A stretch of 64,000 bases of DNA from Spirochaetales bacterium. GTDB lineage: Bacteria; Spirochaetota; Spirochaetia; SZUA-6; RPPD01. The notes below the pieces were generated by a model, which was not told where the DNA came from, did no database searches, and was given only the letters and a program-made list of their open reading frames with translations. Where the stretch lies: positions 62,001 through 126,000 of the forward strand of contig JAFGJO010000002.1 of the NCBI GenBank assembly GCA_016929065.1, written 5' to 3'. Below are positions 17,185 through 26,193 of the stretch, piece after piece (the stretch's first letter is position 1; every line of letters begins with the position of its first letter). Position numbers and translations under genes: made by a program.

Positions 17185-18032
17185 CTAATCAACGGACTGT
17201 ATGCTTGGAGTACAGGATTTCGTCGAAAGCATGATATTCCGGTTTTTCAAGTTCCTGTTTTCCATAATGCCCCGGAACACAGACGGATAGTGCTTGCCGG
17301 CATACTGCAGGTATTTCAAAATAAAGAACTTGAACTCCATGTTCGCGGAAAATGACCTGTTGACTGCTGAAAAATAATCATGCCATTTTGCCGGGCCGGG
17401 CGGCATGGCGTCCCGGTAGTACGGGTACAAGTCCAGGGCTGCTTTGTTTCCATGATAATAGGCGCTGTATTCATTCAGGAGTCCGTATACTCCCCACGCC
17501 TTTGATCCGGTAGAAAACGATGCACCCGACGGATCGGGTGCGATATACGTGGCGAACCTGAATGTGCGCAGCGGCCCGGGAATTGAGTCTGCAATTTCCG
17601 ATGTGTTGAATACCGGTGTGCGTTTTACCAGTATAAATGTTTTGTTCTCTGTACGAAAAGCATGATAATCAGAGAGAGTTTTTCCAAAACGTTCATCGGT
17701 CATCTGGAAGGCTTTGAGCGCGGAACAGCTATGGTATGTCTCGTGGACGATAATATTTACCGAACCAAGAAGGCTCTGGATGGAATCGCCGCGGACAAAT
17801 TCCATGAAGTCGTCTTTTTGCTTTTTCCACGGCATGTATTTGGATTCAAGGGCAAACGGGAATTTTTCATATTGATCGACGATTGCAAACCCCGTTTCGG
17901 AATATGTTTCAAGAATTGTCAGGAGCTTGTTCCGTGAAGAATTGTCCTGTGACTGCAGGACGGGGCACAGGACAAGGAGAGAGCAGCTTTTTTGCTATTG
18001 AACAGGCCGAAAGGCATATTCAGTGAAAACAT
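17185..18032 (-). pseudogene. Frameshifted exported protein with HExxH motif
   Basis: The main frame (17185 up to a stop near 17997) encodes a protein with IIVHETYHSC, a HExxH zinc-peptidase-like motif. In this frame it has no good start: the readable sequence reaches back through SLLVLCPVLQSQDNSSRN to a TAG. The missing N-terminus lies in the next frame (ATG at 18032, MFSLNMPFGLFNSKK), and the two join at a run of six A (coding strand; 17988-17993). A one-base change there would restore a protein of about 280 residues with a signal peptide. It could be a sequencing error, a young pseudogene or slippage. The natural ATG at 17835 would make a 216-residue form without signal. Confidence 0.55.
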
Positions 18033-18054
18033 GGACTTTCTGCAATATTTTTGA

Positions 18055-18234
18055 AGAGAACATAGTTTCAGGTATTTATTCCGCAAGGCGTTTGGAATGG
18101 CAGGCCCGGGAGACACAGTGATGCTTTTGGGAAAAGGCCATGAAAGAATTATTTTCTCTCCGCAGGGTCCCGGGCCGTGAAACGAGCAGGAAGTTGCAGA
18201 GGAAGAGCTTGCCCCAATCGGGTACGGAAAATAA
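18055..18234 (+). pseudogene. Relic of a Mur-ligase (MurE-like) 3' end
   Basis: An open frame reads RKAFGMAGPGDTVMLLGKGHER, matching the conserved C-terminal GD.VLLAGKGHE block of UDP-N-acetylmuramyl-tripeptide synthetases. After a TGA at 18178 it continues NEQEVAEEELAP, matching the usual [D/N].REVAxEAL end. Changing this TGA to TGG (Trp) would join the two. Nothing of the ~400 upstream residues is present, so this is a leftover end, not a gene. Confidence 0.6.
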
Positions 18235-18418
18235 CGGCCCTGTGGTTGCTTGCGGCAAGACATGACTGTTTGCGGTGTTTGATTCAGGATGAATAAAACT
18301 TGCGGCCCGATAGTCAAGGCTCCATAAACGTATGTGAGCATCATACTTCGGGGTACGTGGTAGTCACGCCGCCTGTTCCCCGGGTTGACCATTGATGAGC
18401 AAAAAAGAAAAAATTTAC
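18235..18418. other. Non-coding or degenerate DNA before the TetR gene
   Basis: No supported gene, repeat or RNA. Reading frames here have no ribosome binding site and no recognisable composition. It continues the decayed stretch that begins near 16800. Confidence 0.4.
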
Positions 18419-18447
18419 TTGATATCTGGATGGTAATATGCTATATT
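18419..18447 (+). promoter_or_regulatory. Promoter of the TetR-family gene
   Basis: TTGATA (18419-18424), 17-base spacer and TATATT (18442-18447). ATTGA at 18451 and TCAAT at about 18468 form a weak inverted repeat just downstream that might be an operator, but it is too short to be sure. Confidence 0.4.
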
Positions 18448-18490
18448 CTCATTGACTATATGTTCATTCAATAAGAAAAGGGGTTGTTTT

Positions 18491-19093
18491 ATGTCTCCAA
18501 GGGGTGAAAAACTGAATGAGAATATGAGACAAGAGGCCATTGCCAAAATTACCAAAGCGGCTTTGCTGGTATTTGCCGATTACGGTTATCAAAGCACGAC
18601 CATGAATCATATCATGCAGGTTTCGGGGTTAAGTAAAGGCCTTGTGTATCATTATTTTCCGTCGAAGGAGAAAGTTTTTTTCCATCTTGTCGAGACTGCA
18701 CTCGAGATTTCAAAAAGAACATGGAATGAAGCCCTGAACTCGACGGGAACAGCCTGGGAAAAGATAAAAAGGTTAACTGAATATTTGGTTCGCAGCTCTT
18801 TTACAGAAGAGAATTTCCTTTATTCCTGCATCATTCTCCAGGCTATGACACAGTCGAAGAGTGTGCCCGGGCTTTTGGAATTCATCGGGATGAATGGTAA
18901 ACACTATCAGTTGTTTCCACCGCTCATTGTAGAGGCGCAGCAGGCAGGTGACATCGAGCAAGGCGATCCAGGCGTGATTATTTCCGCTTATTTTGCCATG
19001 TTTCATGGGTATACGCTTTTGATGCTCCATGATAAGGGACTCAGAGACAAAATTACTCCGGGAATATTTCTCAAGGTATTCGGCAATAAATAA
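18491..19093 (+). CDS. TetR/AcrR-family transcriptional regulator
   Basis: 200 residues. The N-terminal helix-turn-helix is clear (ALLVFADYGYQSTTMNHIMQVSGLSKGLVYHYFPSKE), with the usual YHYF recognition-helix end; the C-terminal ~140 residues form the variable ligand-binding domain. It probably represses a nearby promoter until a small hydrophobic ligand binds. The start at 18491 follows AAAAGGGG. The next gene, 41 bases downstream on the same strand, is the acyltransferase-like gene, so the regulator probably controls this cluster and itself. Confidence 0.9.
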   Translation: MSPRGEKLNENMRQEAIAKITKAALLVFADYGYQSTTMNHIMQVSGLSKGLVYHYFPSKEKVFFHLVETALEISKRTWNEALNSTGTAWEKIKRLTEYLVRSSFTEENFLYSCIILQAMTQSKSVPGLLEFIGMNGKHYQLFPPLIVEAQQAGDIEQGDPGVIISAYFAMFHGYTLLMLHDKGLRDKITPGIFLKVFGNK

Positions 19094-19134
19094 AAAAGCA
19101 CGATTATAATTCCCTGCTGAAAGGAGAAAAAATA

Positions 19135-20727
19135 ATGGGGGGAAAACTGATGAACGCAATGAAACGGTGGGTCAATTGCGTTGTACTCCTTACTGCCGTT
19201 ATGGCATTTGCATTTTCGTTCTTCAAATGGGACAACCAGCTTTGGATTGCGGCGTGGATTGCTCCTGTGTTCCTGATTCGTTTTATGCGGACGAATAAAT
19301 GGATTATCGCCCTGGTCTTGGGTTTTGTTGCCCTGGAACTGTCGCTCGGTATCGGTTTTCTCCAGATGTTTTCAAGGATGGACATGCAAACCATGACGGG
19401 GAACCTGAATCCCTCGATCATTGCTGAAGGTTCCGTCAGGGCTGGAACCATGTTTTTGGCTCTGGCCTGTCTGGTACCGTTTGTACTGGACAAGCTTCTC
19501 CATAAACGTTTGCCGAATTTTCTATCCCGGCTGGTTTTTCCCGCTTCCTGGGTCACCATGGAGCTGATCTACTCCTTTAACGTCGGAACACTGTATTGCC
19601 TTGGCCAATCCCAAGCTTCAATCCCGCCCCTGGTGATGTCGTCCGCCGTCCTGGGCATGCATGGCGTTTCCTTTTTGATCGCCTGGCTTGCTCCCTTGAT
19701 CAACGATTTGTGGGAAGAGGGTTGGGACATGAAAAAGCTCGGCGTGTCCGGGAAGGTTTACGCTGCCCTCATGGCGTTGATTTTGATTTTTGGGGCCATG
19801 TCGGTCGTCCTGACAAAACAGGCGGAGAAATCCGTACCTGTCGCTGGAATTGTCCTGGATGCGAAATTCGAGGAGCGTTTGTACGCGTCCGGTTTCAGTT
19901 TCCTGGATCCGGCTGTCACCGTGGCCGAATACTTCGCGCAGTTGCGCAGTCCTGCTTCACACCTCGATGAAGTCCGTCAAAAAACCCGGGAGGCCGTGAA
20001 GGCTGGCGCAAAAATCATTGTGTGGCAGGAATACGCGCTGTCGCTGGAACCGGCAGTCGCTGATCCATTGCTCGAGGAAATGAGGGTTCTGGCGGATGAG
20101 GCGGAGGTATATCTTCTCGTTTCGTATGCAAGGGTTTTAAACCGGGAAGAAGCACGTGCTCACCGGGTCATCCGGAACCTCGGCATACTTTTTACACCGG
20201 ACGGCCGGAAAGCCTGGGAATACGAGAAGGCGCATCCCATCACTGGTACGGAGGATTACGCAGTGAACCCGGGTCCGGAGAATATTCCGTACCTCGATAC
20301 GCCGTATGGAAGAATCGGCCAGGTCATCTGCTTCGACATGCATTTTCCCCGGTACATGCGGCAGGCGGCGCTTGATAATATCGATATCCTTTTTTCACCG
20401 TCGTTGGACGGTTTACCCTTTACCCCAATGGCCACGCTGAATCACGGATACCGGGCCGTGGAAAACGGATTTACGCTGGTCCGGGTGACGGGTGACGGCC
20501 TTTCTGCCGTGATCGATCCGAATTACAGGATTTGGGCGGCACAGGATACATTCGGACAGGGAACGGATAACTTCTATTGCAGGGTACCCGTGATTTCGGG
20601 AAATACTTTCTACTCCGCAGTTGGTTTTTTGTTTCCTTTTGCATGTGCCTTTCTTTTAATAACATTGGTCGTGATAGCCTGCATCAGGATTGTGAAACAA
20701 AAAGGAGCGGGGCCGTTTAAACCATAG
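19135..20727 (+). CDS. Apolipoprotein N-acyltransferase-like membrane carbon-nitrogen hydrolase
   Basis: 530 residues: about six hydrophobic segments up to residue 235, then a nitrilase-superfamily domain. The catalytic triad is visible as Glu in VWQEYAL (near 297), Lys in YEKAHP (near 362) and Cys in VICFDMHFP (near 398). A last membrane helix lies at the C-terminus. This is the Lnt layout, and Lnt transfers the third acyl chain onto lipoproteins. The sequence WQE instead of the common WPE and its place behind a TetR gene and ahead of lipoprotein genes suggest a specialised paralogue, not the housekeeping lnt. AGGAG lies 8 bases before 19135; an ATG at 19150 is also possible. Confidence 0.8.
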   Translation: MGGKLMNAMKRWVNCVVLLTAVMAFAFSFFKWDNQLWIAAWIAPVFLIRFMRTNKWIIALVLGFVALELSLGIGFLQMFSRMDMQTMTGNLNPSIIAEGSVRAGTMFLALACLVPFVLDKLLHKRLPNFLSRLVFPASWVTMELIYSFNVGTLYCLGQSQASIPPLVMSSAVLGMHGVSFLIAWLAPLINDLWEEGWDMKKLGVSGKVYAALMALILIFGAMSVVLTKQAEKSVPVAGIVLDAKFEERLYASGFSFLDPAVTVAEYFAQLRSPASHLDEVRQKTREAVKAGAKIIVWQEYALSLEPAVADPLLEEMRVLADEAEVYLLVSYARVLNREEARAHRVIRNLGILFTPDGRKAWEYEKAHPITGTEDYAVNPGPENIPYLDTPYGRIGQVICFDMHFPRYMRQAALDNIDILFSPSLDGLPFTPMATLNHGYRAVENGFTLVRVTGDGLSAVIDPNYRIWAAQDTFGQGTDNFYCRVPVISGNTFYSAVGFLFPFACAFLLITLVVIACIRIVKQKGAGPFKP

Positions 20728-20842
20728 AGGAGTGTCCGGGAGGATGGCCGCCGGATTTGATTTCGCGATAAACGTGAATTCGACGGTACTGCCGCTCTGT
20801 ATGGAAATGGAAGATGCTGTAACCAGAAATCAGGAGGAATTT

Positions 20843-22192
20843 ATGCCAAAAATACAATTGATGAGTTTGATCTTGGCTGTGGCGGTGGCTCTGGTGAGTT
20901 GCCCTTTGGGCGGAATATCGCCGGCCAACGAGTGGACGGAACCGGTCGCCGTCGGTCCCGAAGGTAATTTTGATGGAAACGCTATAACACGAGTGGTCAT
21001 GGATGAAACGGGAAACACTCTTGTTGCCTGGACTCAAGGTGAGAACGGGTTTCAACAAATTTTTATAAGCGAATACCGGGATGGCGTTTGGCGGCACCCG
21101 TCCGGCCCGGATGACAATCTGAGCCAGGATGATGCGACCGCAATCGTGTCGATGGAGATTTCCATGGATGATAACGGGAATGCAATCATCGTGTGGATCT
21201 CGCAATATGCGGACTGGAGCCGGGGGATGCGTGTATTCATGAGCGAGTTGCGCAATGGAATCTGGAGCGCGCCCCTGGACATCAGTCTTGCAAGCGGAGC
21301 AGAAGCTGAAAACTGTTGGCATGTTGGTGTGGAAATGGATAATGCCGGGAATGCGGTTATCTTGTGGACGCAACATGATGCTGTCGGTGATCCGTGGATA
21401 TTCAAAAGCGAATTCCGCAATGGTGTCTGGACTCATCCGGACAGCATCGACGATCATGTAAACGACGGGTGGACCCCTCGCGCCGCCATGAATGATTCGG
21501 GCGCGGGCGTCGTTGTCTGGGCGAAATCCGACGGAACCGGAATTTGGGGCAGCAGGTACGAAACCGGGGTGTGGGCCGAGCCGGAACAAATCAGTGCTGA
21601 AAGCGCGGATGAATGCGGGGCTCCGGTGGTTGAGATGGATGAAGCGGGAAACATTATCGCCGCCTGGTTTCAGCCCGGAGGGGTCTTTGGCGATTTGCAA
21701 ATCTACAAAAACGAATTCCGCGCGGGAACATGGGGCGTGCCGGAGCAGATCAGTCAAAGTGCCTACGAGTCCTTCGATCTGCAGATCGAAGGCAATGACC
21801 CCGGAGACATGCTCATAGTCTGGTCACAGTATATCGACATGAGTTTTTCTGAACTTTACAAAAGTGAATTCCGGGGAGGGGAATGGAATCATCCCGTCAA
21901 TGCAGATGACTGCATGGATTCATTTCATGGCGTGTTTGCAAAGGCGGCGATGGACGGCGAGGGGGATTCGGTCATTGTCTGGGAAACATTGGGCCCTTAT
22001 CGCGTCTACAGATGTGAATTCCGGAACGGATCATGGATTCATCCCACCGGCGATGATGATTGTATCAATTCGATCACCTCTGACGCAAGCAAGCCTGCCG
22101 TAGCCATGAGTGGAGCCGGAGATGCCGTTATGGTTTTCATACAGTACGAAGGACCGGCTATGCGACTGTACATAAGTGAACGCAGGGAGTAA
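20843..22192 (+). CDS. Lipoprotein with about eight WD/propeller-like repeats
   Basis: A textbook ribosome binding site (CAGGAGGAA) precedes this ATG. The signal peptide ends in lipobox VSC (near residue 20). The rest is a chain of repeats of 50-60 residues with the pattern MDxxGNAxIxWxQ ... IxKSEFRNGxWxHP, seen about eight times between residues 50 and 440. This spacing fits a beta-propeller. The terminal repeat ends LYISERRE. Function unknown; a surface or periplasmic binding role is likely. It is the first of four exported-protein genes in a row on this strand. Confidence 0.8.
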   Translation: MPKIQLMSLILAVAVALVSCPLGGISPANEWTEPVAVGPEGNFDGNAITRVVMDETGNTLVAWTQGENGFQQIFISEYRDGVWRHPSGPDDNLSQDDATAIVSMEISMDDNGNAIIVWISQYADWSRGMRVFMSELRNGIWSAPLDISLASGAEAENCWHVGVEMDNAGNAVILWTQHDAVGDPWIFKSEFRNGVWTHPDSIDDHVNDGWTPRAAMNDSGAGVVVWAKSDGTGIWGSRYETGVWAEPEQISAESADECGAPVVEMDEAGNIIAAWFQPGGVFGDLQIYKNEFRAGTWGVPEQISQSAYESFDLQIEGNDPGDMLIVWSQYIDMSFSELYKSEFRGGEWNHPVNADDCMDSFHGVFAKAAMDGEGDSVIVWETLGPYRVYRCEFRNGSWIHPTGDDDCINSITSDASKPAVAMSGAGDAVMVFIQYEGPAMRLYISERRE

Positions 22193-22270
22193 GCGGCGCG
22201 TGTAATACCCGCGGCGTATCCGCAGGATTCTTTTTAAATTGACATGCAATGACCAAACAGGAGGAAACCG

Positions 22271-23146
22271 ATGAAATTGCACAAAGGATTTTTATTGTTA
22301 GCATTGGGCGTGCTTGTGTTTTTTGTTGCCTGTGATCCCCCGGGGGATAACCCGACGGTTGCCAAAAGGATTTTTTGGGCGCGGGAAGACCTTCAGGTGC
22401 CGCGGCGCGATTTGCGATGTGCGGCCATTGCCGATTTGGCCGGGAGCGTGGTGAATGTGCTGGAGAATGCCGATTTTCCCCTGCCCTGGTACGGTTTGCG
22501 CATCGACAGGACAGGCGCCAAGCTGTATTGGGCTGATGGCGAAAGTTTCGATAAAATTATTCGGGCAAATCTGGATGGGAGCGGCCGGGAAACGATTGTC
22601 AACGGAGCCGGGATTGTTGCTTTCTGTCTGGATGAACCAGGGCGCAAGTTGTACTGGAGCGAACATAATATGATCCGCAGAGCGAATCTGGACGGCAGCG
22701 ATCCAGAGGATGTCTTTGAGCACCCGGGATTGGATGTTTATTTCCTCGCGATCGACAGCCGGGATGAAAAAATTTATTTTTCCGAATTGAACCATATTTA
22801 TCAGCTCAATATGGACGGAACCGGCTGTGTGACACTCATCGAAAGTGATGTGTTTTTTGGCCTGGAATTTGACGCGATCAACCGCAAGCTTTATTGGGTG
22901 CGCAATGCAGCGGAGGCGCAAGGATTCGAACAAGCGGATCCGGACGGACTAAACCATTTGTCGATTGAAATCGGTGAAAATATCAAATATTTTGCGATCG
23001 ATCCCGCTGGAAAAATTTATTTCGCTGTATCCGGCATCATGTCGGATATCATTAAACGGGGTAATTTTGACGGTACGTCGATTGAAACATTGTACACGGA
23101 AGAGGGCCAGGCCGAGATTTCCGGGCTGGCGCTTGAGTTTGAGTGA
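22271..23146 (+). CDS. Lipoprotein with YWTD-type (LDL-receptor class B) propeller repeats
   Basis: Signal peptide with lipobox VAC (near residue 21) and about 270 residues carrying repeats of the pattern KLYWxxxxxxxIxRANLDGSxxExxx, e.g. LYWADGESFDKIIRANLDGSG and LYWSEHNMIRRANLDGSDPE. YWTD repeats form a six-blade propeller; here about five or six units are seen. CAGGAGG precedes the ATG. It follows the preceding propeller lipoprotein by 78 bases and probably shares its transcript. Confidence 0.82.
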   Translation: MKLHKGFLLLALGVLVFFVACDPPGDNPTVAKRIFWAREDLQVPRRDLRCAAIADLAGSVVNVLENADFPLPWYGLRIDRTGAKLYWADGESFDKIIRANLDGSGRETIVNGAGIVAFCLDEPGRKLYWSEHNMIRRANLDGSDPEDVFEHPGLDVYFLAIDSRDEKIYFSELNHIYQLNMDGTGCVTLIESDVFFGLEFDAINRKLYWVRNAAEAQGFEQADPDGLNHLSIEIGENIKYFAIDPAGKIYFAVSGIMSDIIKRGNFDGTSIETLYTEEGQAEISGLALEFE

Positions 23147-23204
23147 GATATCGCGTTTGGCCTTTTAATGCAGCATTGCAGGAAAGGGCATTGAAAGGAT
23201 GATT

Positions 23205-24359
23205 ATGAAGCGATTTTTTTTTATTATACTCCTGGTTTTTTTCGCGGTTCTTGCAACCGCCCAGGAGACACAACCCGCCGGAACCGAAATGGACAGCCTG
23301 GATTTTCGGCTGGAACTGGGGGGCACTCCCTGGTTTTTCGAGTGGCAAAACCAGATGCATGGCCTCACTTTCGCAGGGAGCGCGGAAGGGTGGGTCGCCT
23401 TGAGTGATTTTTCACTGGGCTTGTCATACGATTTCCTCTGCGATCTTTTTTACGGTGGCACACCGCTTTCGATGATTCCGCCGGATAATTATCCATTCCG
23501 ACCGCAGGAAGGGTGGATGACGCACATGCGGCTGGATGTGTTCGCGGCATACCGCTTCATTCCGGATTTTCGGATCGCCGCCGGATTAGGTGTCGCATTG
23601 AATGCGCATTCCCTGATTTTGCGGGTGCGAAACGATTTTGGGGATATTGTGACCGATTTCCAGGAGTATTTTCGTCTGGGTTTGACCGCTTTCCTGAACC
23701 TCGGTATCGGATTCGGTCTGGATTGGTATAACATCGAGATCCGCAATGAATTTGACTGGCTTCCGGATTTCCTTTATTACGGCGGCGTTCGGAACAATTT
23801 TCATCTCCCCGGCGGGCAGTTTACTCTGTATGCCGAACCGGGAGTATTCCTCTGGAACAGGAATTCCGCGGTGATGTCGCCCGATATCACAAGCGGCTGG
23901 GTCACCATCCGGTTGGGCGCGGTGTTTGAATTCCGGGCCGCGGAGTGGAAAGGCGCAACAGAGGTCGTCTACGTGGAAACAATACGGGAGCAGATCACGC
24001 GTATGGAAGAAGCCGCGGTGGGTGACGTGGTGACGTTTACGAACATAGTCTTTTATCCGGACAGCGCCGGTATCAAGGAAGAATCGACACCCGTCCTGGA
24101 GGAAATCGCCCGGTTTTTAGCCGAAAATCCGGAGGTCACGATCGAATTGCGCGGCTATACAAACGCCCTGGGCTCGCCCGACCAGGAACAGGAACTGTCC
24201 AGGGCCCGCGCGGAGGCGGTTAAAACCTTCATGCTGAAAAAAGGCATAGCGGGCTTCCGCATCATCACCGTAGGTTACGGAAGCATTTTTTCCGAAAGCG
24301 GAACAATCCAGGAAGCGAACCGCCGGGTGGAGATCAAGATACTGTCAAGGAAGAAATGA
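23205..24359 (+). CDS. OmpA-family outer-membrane protein
   Basis: Signal peptide cleaved around ATAQ, then a barrel-like N-terminal region of about 240 residues rich in alternating aromatic strands, then an OmpA-like peptidoglycan-binding domain (about residues 275-384). The domain shows NIVFYPDSAGI, VTIELRGYTNALGS and the diagnostic SRARAEAVKTFM and NRRVEIKIL. It would tie the outer membrane to the wall. The ATG at 23205 is chosen over 23199 because AAGG is 7 bases away rather than one. A broken second copy of its C-terminal domain lies downstream at 24845-25128. Confidence 0.85.
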   Translation: MKRFFFIILLVFFAVLATAQETQPAGTEMDSLDFRLELGGTPWFFEWQNQMHGLTFAGSAEGWVALSDFSLGLSYDFLCDLFYGGTPLSMIPPDNYPFRPQEGWMTHMRLDVFAAYRFIPDFRIAAGLGVALNAHSLILRVRNDFGDIVTDFQEYFRLGLTAFLNLGIGFGLDWYNIEIRNEFDWLPDFLYYGGVRNNFHLPGGQFTLYAEPGVFLWNRNSAVMSPDITSGWVTIRLGAVFEFRAAEWKGATEVVYVETIREQITRMEEAAVGDVVTFTNIVFYPDSAGIKEESTPVLEEIARFLAENPEVTIELRGYTNALGSPDQEQELSRARAEAVKTFMLKKGIAGFRIITVGYGSIFSESGTIQEANRRVEIKILSRKK

Positions 24360-24374
24360 ATAAGGAGGCAATAG

Positions 24375-24743
24375 ATGAAAAGATATACAATGGCAAGATT
24401 TGTTTCTTTTTTATTGATCGCAACAGTCGCGGGTTTTCTCATGTCCTGTGATTTCATGTTCAGCTCGGAGCTGGTCTATGAAGTCAACGAAGACGGTACA
24501 GCCGACCCTCCCGTGATGGATATTACCTATACTGATTTTTTTGGTGTGGACAAAACCGTCACCGTTGATTTCAGCGCACCGTTGGGTTCGTCGTGGCGAT
24601 GCAGCATCCAGGTATTCCGGGGTCGCACGTATCGATTGTCGATCGCTGCAAATAATGGTGGCTACTGGATCCGTATTTACAAAGACGGTGATATAGTTGC
24701 AGCCGGCGACCACCTGACACCCGCCAGTTTTCATATTGACTGA
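24375..24743 (+). CDS. Small lipoprotein of unknown function
   Basis: 122 residues: signal peptide with lipobox MSC (near residue 25), then a short beta-rich domain (VMDITYTDFFGVDKTVTVDFSAPLGSSW, YWIRIYKDGDIVAAG) that could be a single immunoglobulin-like or C2-like sandwich. AAGGAGG lies upstream of the ATG, and the gene follows the OmpA-family gene by 15 bases, so it closes the cluster of four exported proteins behind the acyltransferase-like gene. Confidence 0.75.
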   Translation: MKRYTMARFVSFLLIATVAGFLMSCDFMFSSELVYEVNEDGTADPPVMDITYTDFFGVDKTVTVDFSAPLGSSWRCSIQVFRGRTYRLSIAANNGGYWIRIYKDGDIVAAGDHLTPASFHID

Positions 24744-24844
24744 CAGGTGTTTTCGGCAATCAATCGGATCTTGTCGTTTTTTGTCGAGCGGGACTGTCTC
24801 ATAACTTCATTTTCCGGACCATCCCCACAGCCTGTGCAAAATGA

Positions 24845-25128
24845 GGTGACTGCACAAGCCGCCGCCAGAACACCACCGGAGCCCAACAGCTTGCGGCCTT
24901 GCAGGATGCCAGGACCGGAGATATCATCACATTCACCAATATCGTGTTCTACCCTGACAAGGCGCGGATAAAGCCGGAATCCTTTGCGTGCTGGACGAGA
25001 TCAAAGGATTTCTGGCTTTGCATCCTGATGTGACCATAGAATTGCACGGGTATACGAATGCATCGGGGACTCCCGACCAGGAGCAGGCACTCTCCAGGGC
25101 ACGGGTAGAGGCGCTTTCAGGGTCCTGA
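24845..25128 (+). pseudogene. Broken OmpA-type C-terminal domain
   Basis: One frame reads GAQQLAALQDARTGDIITFT then NIVFYPDKARIKPESF and is cut by a one-base shift near 24982. The adjacent frame continues VLDEIKGFL, HPDVTIELHGYTNASGT, PDQEQALSRARVEAL and stops at 25126. It matches the domain of the intact gene at 23205 block by block (NIVFYPDSA, VTIELRGYTNALGS, PDQEQELSRARAEAV). The end of the domain with the NRRVE motif is lost. This is a degenerate tandem duplicate or the remainder of a related gene. Confidence 0.8.
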
Positions 25129-25484
25129 TCGATTTTTGGATATTCCCTCCAATGCTTGCCACACAGCCTGCGAAATCCCCTCGGGAAGGCTGTTACAATT
25201 CCCTTCAGTTAATTCGTGTAGGTTCGCATAGTCGTTTATCCGTGGTAAATTCTCCGGGTTTGATCATGGGCTATAGTTCATGCTATCAATGAGGCGAATC
25301 AGGATATTTTGAAAACCGCGACATGAACTATTCTGTCATACAGGAAAAAACCAATATGGAAGGTGATTTTCTCTCCAGTGACCGAGAACTCCATACAAAA
25401 GCAGATTGCCGGGCAAAAGCGCAATTACAAGAGGCTTGATATATGGAGTATCGGGATCATGCGCCGTGTATTTTGGAAATATCG
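25129..25484. other. 356-base stretch without a supported gene
   Basis: Follows the OmpA relic. Only short frames, none with a good ribosome binding site; no terminator, tRNA or repeat was recognised. Probably the decayed remainder of the duplicated segment. Confidence 0.4.
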
Positions 25485-25894
25485 CTAATTTGCGGTAAAA
25501 ATGATTTCGCCAAAATAGGCATAATCAATTGCTGCGGAATATGTCACCAGCACCTGGTTGCTGTTTCCCCTTCGGGATAAATCCATAAATTTGCGGTATG
25601 TGTGCCTCCCGATTGTACGCTGACGGCGAAAACCGTTGGATATGCGGGATGATAATCCGCAGGCAGGGTAAAGACATTTGAGCTTGAAACCGGATTCGGG
25701 TCATACGCAGTACCCCGGATATGCACCTGTCCCCAGTCATCTATGCTGTACTGCAATGGTTGGTAACCCGCGGCATTCTGCCAGCCGTTTACAAATGTGG
25801 TCACATTCTGCCAGGAAATCGTCGCAGGCTCCGGGCAGGAATACAAGGTCAACAGAACAAAAAAACTCACGATTAAAATACGCATCATGTGCAT
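25485..25894 (-). pseudogene. Lipoprotein gene frameshifted in a short G run
   Basis: The start is well supported: AAAGGGGCGAG before the ATG at 25894, then a signal peptide with lipobox YSC and a beta-rich domain. The frame ends early (WIYPEGETATRCW, stop at 25544). In the next frame the sequence continues as GNSNQVLVTYSAAIDYAYFGE ... IIFTAN and stops at 25485. This continuation makes sense as the missing last strands. Adding one G to the G4 run around 25567-25570 would restore a 136-residue lipoprotein. It may be a real mutation or an assembly error. Confidence 0.6.
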
Positions 25895-26193
25895 CGCTCG
25901 CCCCTTTCCAAAAACGGAATTATACATTTCAGTGGACAATAACGGAAATTTGATCAATCCCGCCATATGCTTATTGGCATGAAAAAAAGCTCTCCAGATG
26001 GGCGAGGCCGAAGAGTAAATAAAAATGATCTATTTACAATATTAATAGTCGATGGATTGTTTTTTATTTGTCGTAATCACCGGCTTTTGCTTTACTCTCC
26101 GGTCGGAAAATCATGCCAAATAGCATATTCCCCAAAATCATCGATATCGCTTAAAATTAAGAGGTGCCCTCAATAAAAAAGATGGAGATGAAA

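Noticed and set aside
17919-18392. Minus-strand frame of 157 codons as a whole gene
   Set aside because: Only its last part (from the ATG at 18032) makes sense, as the start of the frameshifted HExxH protein; the upstream part overlaps the MurE-like relic and has odd composition.
18448-18480. TetR operator next to the TetR promoter
   Set aside because: Only 5-base arms (ATTGA/TCAAT) could be matched; too short to report as an operator by itself.
20717-21757. Long minus-strand frame (346 codons) opposite the propeller lipoprotein
   Set aside because: It lies opposite a gene with a perfect ribosome binding site, lipobox and regular repeats; its product is Pro/Arg/His-rich, repeats only mirror those of the real gene, and it has no start site.
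20880-22180. Repeated DNA blocks that could suggest a CRISPR-like array
   Set aside because: The periodicity is in codons (50-60 residues) of the propeller lipoprotein, with diverged sequence; no short identical repeats with unique spacers were found anywhere in the window.
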